A model generated the notes under the pieces. The model did no database searches and was not told where the DNA came from. It saw only the letters and a program-made list of their open reading frames with translations. Shown here one piece after another: positions 23,734-26,409 of a stretch of DNA of 26,409 nt; position 1 is the first letter of the stretch; every line of letters starts with the position of its first letter. This DNA comes from CAZGCA01 sp964524145 (GTDB lineage: Bacteria; Hydrogenedentota; CAZGCA01). The translations under genes were made by a program, and so were the position numbers. The stretch lies in the NCBI GenBank assembly GCA_964524145.1, contig CAZGCA010000086.1, positions 1 to 26,409 of the forward strand. The letters are read 5' to 3'.

Positions 23734-24747
23734 ATGACGAGACGCGAACTCATCCGGTCAGTACTCGACGGACAGAAACCTCCCTATGTTCCCTGGTCGT
23801 TCTCGTTCACGCAGGAAGCGCTGGCAAAGCTCGTCCAGCATTACGGGACCGACGATCTCGAACCGATGCTCCACAACCATCTCCTCGAGTTGGGCAACTC
23901 GGTGGGGTTCTTTGATGACCTCGGCGACAACCGGTTGCAGGACGTCTTTGGCGTCGTTTGGGATCGGTCGGTCGACAAAGATATCGGGATTGTCGAGCAG
24001 ACCGTGCTGCCCGAACCCGATCTGCGGTCATACGAGTTTCCCGATCCGCTCGACGACCGGTTCTTTTCAAACATACCCGCCACGATAGAACAGTACGGCG
24101 ACCGGTTTCGTGTGTTCATGCTCGGGTTCTCGCTCTACGAACGTGCGTGGACCATGCGCGGGATGGAACGTCTGATGATGGATTTCTACGACCATCCGGA
24201 GTTTGTCCGCGAACTCATGCGCGCCATAGCAGACTACAACATCGCCCATGTCAGCAAGGCGTTGGAGTTCGAGATAGACGCCGTCTATTTCGGCGACGAC
24301 TGGGGACAGCAACGCGGGCTTCAAATGGGCCCGCAGCTGTGGCACGAGTTCATCTATCCCGAGCTGAAACGTATGTACGGTGTTGTCCGGGAGGCCGGCA
24401 AGTATGTCTGCATCCATTCATGCGGCGATGTGGACGAGCTGTTTGACGATCTGATTGCCATCGGTCTGAATTGTTTCAACCCATTCCAGCCCGAGGTGAT
24501 GAACGTCGAGGAACTGGTGCATCGGTACAGAGGCCGGTTGACGTTTCTCGGCGGGCTGTCGACGCAACGTACCCTGCCGTACGGGACGGTGGAGGATGTG
24601 GGCGAAGAAACCCGGAGATTGATTGCGTTGGGACGAGACGGGAGTTACATCCTTTCTCCGGCACACTCTGTCGAAGGCGACGTCAGCATCGAAAACATGC
24701 TTGCGTTCATCGAGGAAGCACACAGCCAGGATGGGTTCAGACCCTAG
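23734..24747 (+). CDS. Uroporphyrinogen decarboxylase (UroD/MtaA)-family protein
   Basis: Protein of 337 residues of the UroD fold family. It opens TRRELIRSVLDGQKPPYVPW as family members do. Visible motifs are AVYFGDDWGQQRGLQMGP (about 188-205), a VCIHSCGDVDELFDDL segment (about 226-241) with the His-x-Cys zinc-site pattern of MtaA-type proteins, and FLGGLSTQRTLPYGT followed by ILSPAHSVEGDVSIENM near the end. It is shorter than, and clearly diverged from, the family member at 1168-2376. It is not a heme gene by context: it sits 30 nt after the exported isomerase-like gene, so it may act in the same sugar- or methyl-related pathway. The substrate is unknown. Confidence 0.87.
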   Translation: MTRRELIRSVLDGQKPPYVPWSFSFTQEALAKLVQHYGTDDLEPMLHNHLLELGNSVGFFDDLGDNRLQDVFGVVWDRSVDKDIGIVEQTVLPEPDLRSYEFPDPLDDRFFSNIPATIEQYGDRFRVFMLGFSLYERAWTMRGMERLMMDFYDHPEFVRELMRAIADYNIAHVSKALEFEIDAVYFGDDWGQQRGLQMGPQLWHEFIYPELKRMYGVVREAGKYVCIHSCGDVDELFDDLIAIGLNCFNPFQPEVMNVEELVHRYRGRLTFLGGLSTQRTLPYGTVEDVGEETRRLIALGRDGSYILSPAHSVEGDVSIENMLAFIEEAHSQDGFRP

Positions 24748-24752
24748 GTTCA

Positions 24753-24815
24753 GTAGGTAGAATAGAGTAAGTAGAATGTAGGGGGGGCGTTTAGTAGTCA
24801 GTGGCTGGTTGCTAG
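24753..24815. repeat. Heptamer-register repeat tract (copy B)
   Basis: Nine 7-nt units in one frame: gtaggta, gaataga, gtaagta, gaatgta, ggggggg, cgtttag, tagtcag, tggctgg, ttgctag. The same families occur at 1051-1106 and, reverse-complemented, at 25901-26040. It starts 5 nt after the UroD-like stop and leads into a palindrome. Related short words (agttact, acttgtc) recur to about 24915. Confidence 0.6.
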
Positions 24816-24830
24816 ACGCGGGGGCCTGGA

Positions 24831-24848
24831 TTCCCGCCTGCGCGGGAA
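24831..24848. repeat. Palindrome TTCCCGC-ctgc-GCGGGAA
   Basis: A 7-bp perfect stem with a 4-nt loop inside the context ctggattcccgc...gcgggaacgac. This closely resembles the dRS3 type of dispersed repeat known from Neisseria (ATTCCC-N8-GGGAAT), found in many bacteria; the last arm base here is C. It may double as a transcript end for the plus-strand operon. Confidence 0.6.
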
Positions 24849-24924
24849 CGACAGGAGTACCGGCAGGCCGGCGGCTGGGAGCAGCCAGTTACTTGTAGCT
24901 ACTTGTCAGTTCCCTGGTGCCCCG

Positions 24925-25779
24925 TTATTCGTCGAGCAGATGTTCCTCGAACCAGTCCACGGTGGCTTGGGCGGCACGTTTATTGTCTTCGCCCTTGAAT
25001 CCGTGGGCGGCACCTTCGATGACAAGAAGCTCCGTTTCGACTTTCTGCTTCTTAAGTTCCGCGTGCATGCGCTCGCTGGTCTTGAGAGGTACCAGTTTGT
25101 CCGCGTCTCCGTGAATGAACAGTGTCGGCGGGTCGTCCGGGGTTGCGAACAGAATCGGCGATACCGATGCGGACAGCGATTCGTCAAAATCCAGCGCGGG
25201 AAACTCGTCGTTCGGACCCGTCATCAGCCGAAGGTCGACCGGCGGGAAAAATGCGACAACCGCCGCAACACGGTTGCCCGCCTTGAGCACTTCGTCTTTC
25301 GCATCCGGGTCGCCCTCATCCGACGCCGCGCCGATCATCAACGAGAGGTGTCCGCCTGCGCTGCCGCCGAACACGCCGAGCTTGTCCGGGTCAATCCCAT
25401 ACTCTTTCGCGTGGAGTCGCACATGCCGTACCGCACGTTGGACGTCGTTGACCGCCTCGGGCACCTTGTACTTGGGCGCGCTGCCATGGCGAACGGCAAT
25501 CACCGTGAATCCCGCGTCGAGGTATTCCCTGAGAAACAGCCAGGTCTGGGCCGGCGGATACCACTTCGAGAACCAGCCTCCGCTCACCATGAACAGAAGA
25601 CCCACCCCGTTATTGTCTTCCGGGTTCGGTTTGAAGACATCGTACGTCAGCGCCATACCGTCTTTGTGGCCGTAGACCACGTCCAGGACGGTTTCGCGTT
25701 TGTCGTCTGCGTACGCGGCACTCACCGCCAGCGTAAACACCATCAGGGCCAAGAGAAATGCACGCGGTTTCGATCTCAT
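24925..25779 (-). CDS. Secreted alpha/beta hydrolase (esterase type)
   Basis: Protein of 284 residues from the ATG at 25779, preceded by GGAGGTGTAGAG; the frame stays open to 25848 but that region holds the promoter. A signal peptide (residues 1-24, ending SAAYA) directs export. The alpha/beta hydrolase core shows an oxyanion-type MVSGGWF segment (about 64-70), nucleophile S140 in GGSAGG, D227 in HGDADKLVP and H259 in GAAHGF, a complete triad. It resembles the carboxylesterase/feruloyl-esterase-like group common near glycan-degrading genes, so removal of acyl groups from sugars is plausible; the substrate is unknown. It is a single gene, convergent with the UroD-like operon. Confidence 0.9.
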   Translation of the reverse strand: MRSKPRAFLLALMVFTLAVSAAYADDKRETVLDVVYGHKDGMALTYDVFKPNPEDNNGVGLLFMVSGGWFSKWYPPAQTWLFLREYLDAGFTVIAVRHGSAPKYKVPEAVNDVQRAVRHVRLHAKEYGIDPDKLGVFGGSAGGHLSLMIGAASDEGDPDAKDEVLKAGNRVAAVVAFFPPVDLRLMTGPNDEFPALDFDESLSASVSPILFATPDDPPTLFIHGDADKLVPLKTSERMHAELKKQKVETELLVIEGAAHGFKGEDNKRAAQATVDWFEEHLLDE

Positions 25780-25819
25780 CTCTACACCTCCACTGTCCGT
25801 CAGCCAACACTGGGGCACC

Positions 25820-25848
25820 ATTATAGCTGCAAAGCAGACCCGCCGCAA
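25820..25848 (-). promoter_or_regulatory. Promoter TTGCGG-17-TATAAT for the hydrolase gene
   Basis: Minus strand: perfect -10 TATAAT (25820-25825), 17-nt spacer, weaker -35 TTGCGG (25843-25848). A start near 25813 gives a leader of about 35 nt and excludes the upstream in-frame ATG as the real start. Confidence 0.6.
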
Positions 25849-25900
25849 GCCTTCCCGTCCCGTCCCCGCGCTCGTCCTCGTAATCGAAACCCCCGGAATC

Positions 25901-26040
25901 CAGTCTTCAGTCTTCAGTCTACAGTCTTTAGACTCCGGACTCCGGACTCAAGACTTCCGTTACTAGCAACTAGCAACCAGCAACTGACTACTGACTACTG
26001 CTTCCTCCCCCGTCTACCGCATACCGTCTACCGTCTACTG
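25901..26040. repeat. Heptamer-register repeat tract (copy C), 20 units
   Basis: All 140 nt parse into 20 consecutive 7-nt units without a frame break. Families change along the tract: cagtctt-type (units 1-4), cggactc-type (5-8), tagcaac-type (10-12), tgactac (13-14) and tctaccg-type (17-20), with single transitional units between them. The reverse complement uses the vocabulary of the tracts at 1051 and 24753. It ends 10 nt before a plus-strand promoter. It resembles the short tandem heptanucleotide repeats of cyanobacteria in style. No protein or RNA gene is suggested. Confidence 0.75.
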
Positions 26041-26050
26041 CATTTGGTTG

Positions 26051-26079
26051 TTGACACATGCGCAGTTTTCGTCTACACT
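26051..26079 (+). promoter_or_regulatory. Sigma70-type promoter TTGACA-17-TACACT for the catalase
   Basis: Plus strand: TTGACA (26051-26056), 17-nt spacer, TACACT (26074-26079). It lies directly after the heptamer tract. The only plus-strand gene downstream is the catalase at 26357, which implies a leader of about 270 nt. Confidence 0.6.
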
Positions 26080-26356
26080 CGATGAAAGGACTAGGGGGTA
26101 GGCATCGGAATCCGTCAGACGGAGGACGGCAAGGATTCATACTCATGTGCTCAGCCGTGGCGGCAAGGGTGTGCGCAGTCCGGCAAACGCGCTGTGAGTC
26201 GGAGAGCGACGGGATCTTATACAGAACAAGATAATCCATAGTGATGCTTGAGATTGGTCATAGCGCGATTGCGAAAGGAGCGTGGTAGGGAACGAAGGTG
26301 AGTGTTGGCCCATGGGCATGCATGATGAACACCCCGAAACAGAAAGGAGAAAGGCT
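26080..26356 (+). other. Long leader region before the catalase start
   Basis: No gene is supported. A short palindrome (TCCGTC-a-GACGGA, 26112-26124) is present. I checked for known riboswitch cores and for PerR/Fur-like AT-rich inverted repeats and saw none. A second, closer promoter could not be identified. Confidence 0.35.
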
Positions 26357-26409
26357 ATGAGCGCCAAGAAGACACTGACGACTGCAGCCGGAATTCCAGT
26401 CCCCGATAA
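26357..26409 (+). CDS. Catalase, N-terminal fragment cut by the window edge
   Basis: Only 17 codons are present. The peptide begins MSAKKTLTTAAGIPVPD, which I recognise as the N-terminus of monofunctional heme catalases, where TTAAG-x-PV-x-DNQ is strongly conserved before the TAGPRGP segment. A GAAAGGAG ribosome site lies about 7 nt upstream of the ATG. The enzyme would decompose hydrogen peroxide in the cytoplasm. The frame is open to the last base, so the gene continues beyond the window. Confidence is limited by length but the match is distinctive. Confidence 0.8.
   Translation, partial: MSAKKTLTTAAGIPVPD

Noticed and set aside
25901..26040. CRISPR array
   Set aside because: Units are 7 nt with no spacers of constant length, no 25-40-nt repeats and no cas genes.

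Overview
The window reads as chromosomal DNA of a moderately GC-rich, Gram-negative environmental bacterium, most likely of the Planctomycetota / Lentisphaerota / Hydrogenedentota type. I infer this from the gene mix: sulfatase-fold hydrolases, a DUF1559-type prepilin with an H-(X10)-DG tail motif, a DUF1080 protein, a Tat-exported sugar-isomerase-like protein, several UroD-fold proteins and FG-GAP repeats. No rRNA, tRNA, CRISPR array, IS element, phage gene or origin could be supported. No placement below this broad group is possible by eye.

Layout. 1-1167: a palindrome-rich edge, one plus-strand aldo/keto-reductase-like TIM-barrel gene, then a heptamer repeat tract with a short palindrome. 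1168-7452: a minus-strand cluster running from a small membrane protein through a membrane-anchored neutral-ceramidase-like hydrolase, a FapA/DUF342 protein with three N-terminal modules, and a CBS-pair protein to a UroD-family protein; a consensus sigma70-type promoter sits at its head (7514-7542). 7539-14514: a second minus-strand cluster of two tandem paralogous sulfatase-fold lipoproteins, a seven-repeat FG-GAP protein and a Gfo/Idh/MocA oxidoreductase, again with a promoter at its head. 14896-15069: a 57-residue 2[4Fe-4S] ferredoxin. 15240-19620: a two-gene signalling operon, an HTH-REC regulator followed by a very large hybrid membrane histidine kinase, behind a perfect TTGACA-17-TATAAT promoter. 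19984-20937: the prepilin-like gene with its own promoter and terminator hairpin. 21310-24747: a plus-strand operon of a DUF1080 protein, a Tat-exported L-fucose-isomerase-like protein and a second UroD-family protein. 24925-25779: a secreted alpha/beta hydrolase. 26357-end: the first codons of a catalase.

Working together: the export signals, sulfatase fold, DUF1080, isomerase-like, oxidoreductase and esterase genes fit a lifestyle of scavenging complex glycans or polar lipids. The precise substrates cannot be read from sequence.

No complete, clearly new multi-gene system stands out. The most unusual items are: (i) intergenic elements built of degenerate 7-nt units that keep one register while the unit changes family, best seen as 20 units at 25901-26040, plus a 9-nt-register relative at 21125-21196; (ii) a FapA homologue with a triplicated N-terminal module and no flagellar context; (iii) a 673-bp block of complete identity between two otherwise diverged tandem sulfatase-fold genes, whose nucleophile position is Thr instead of Cys or Ser; (iv) a regulator with its DNA-binding domain in front of its receiver, paired with a hybrid kinase of about 1250 residues.
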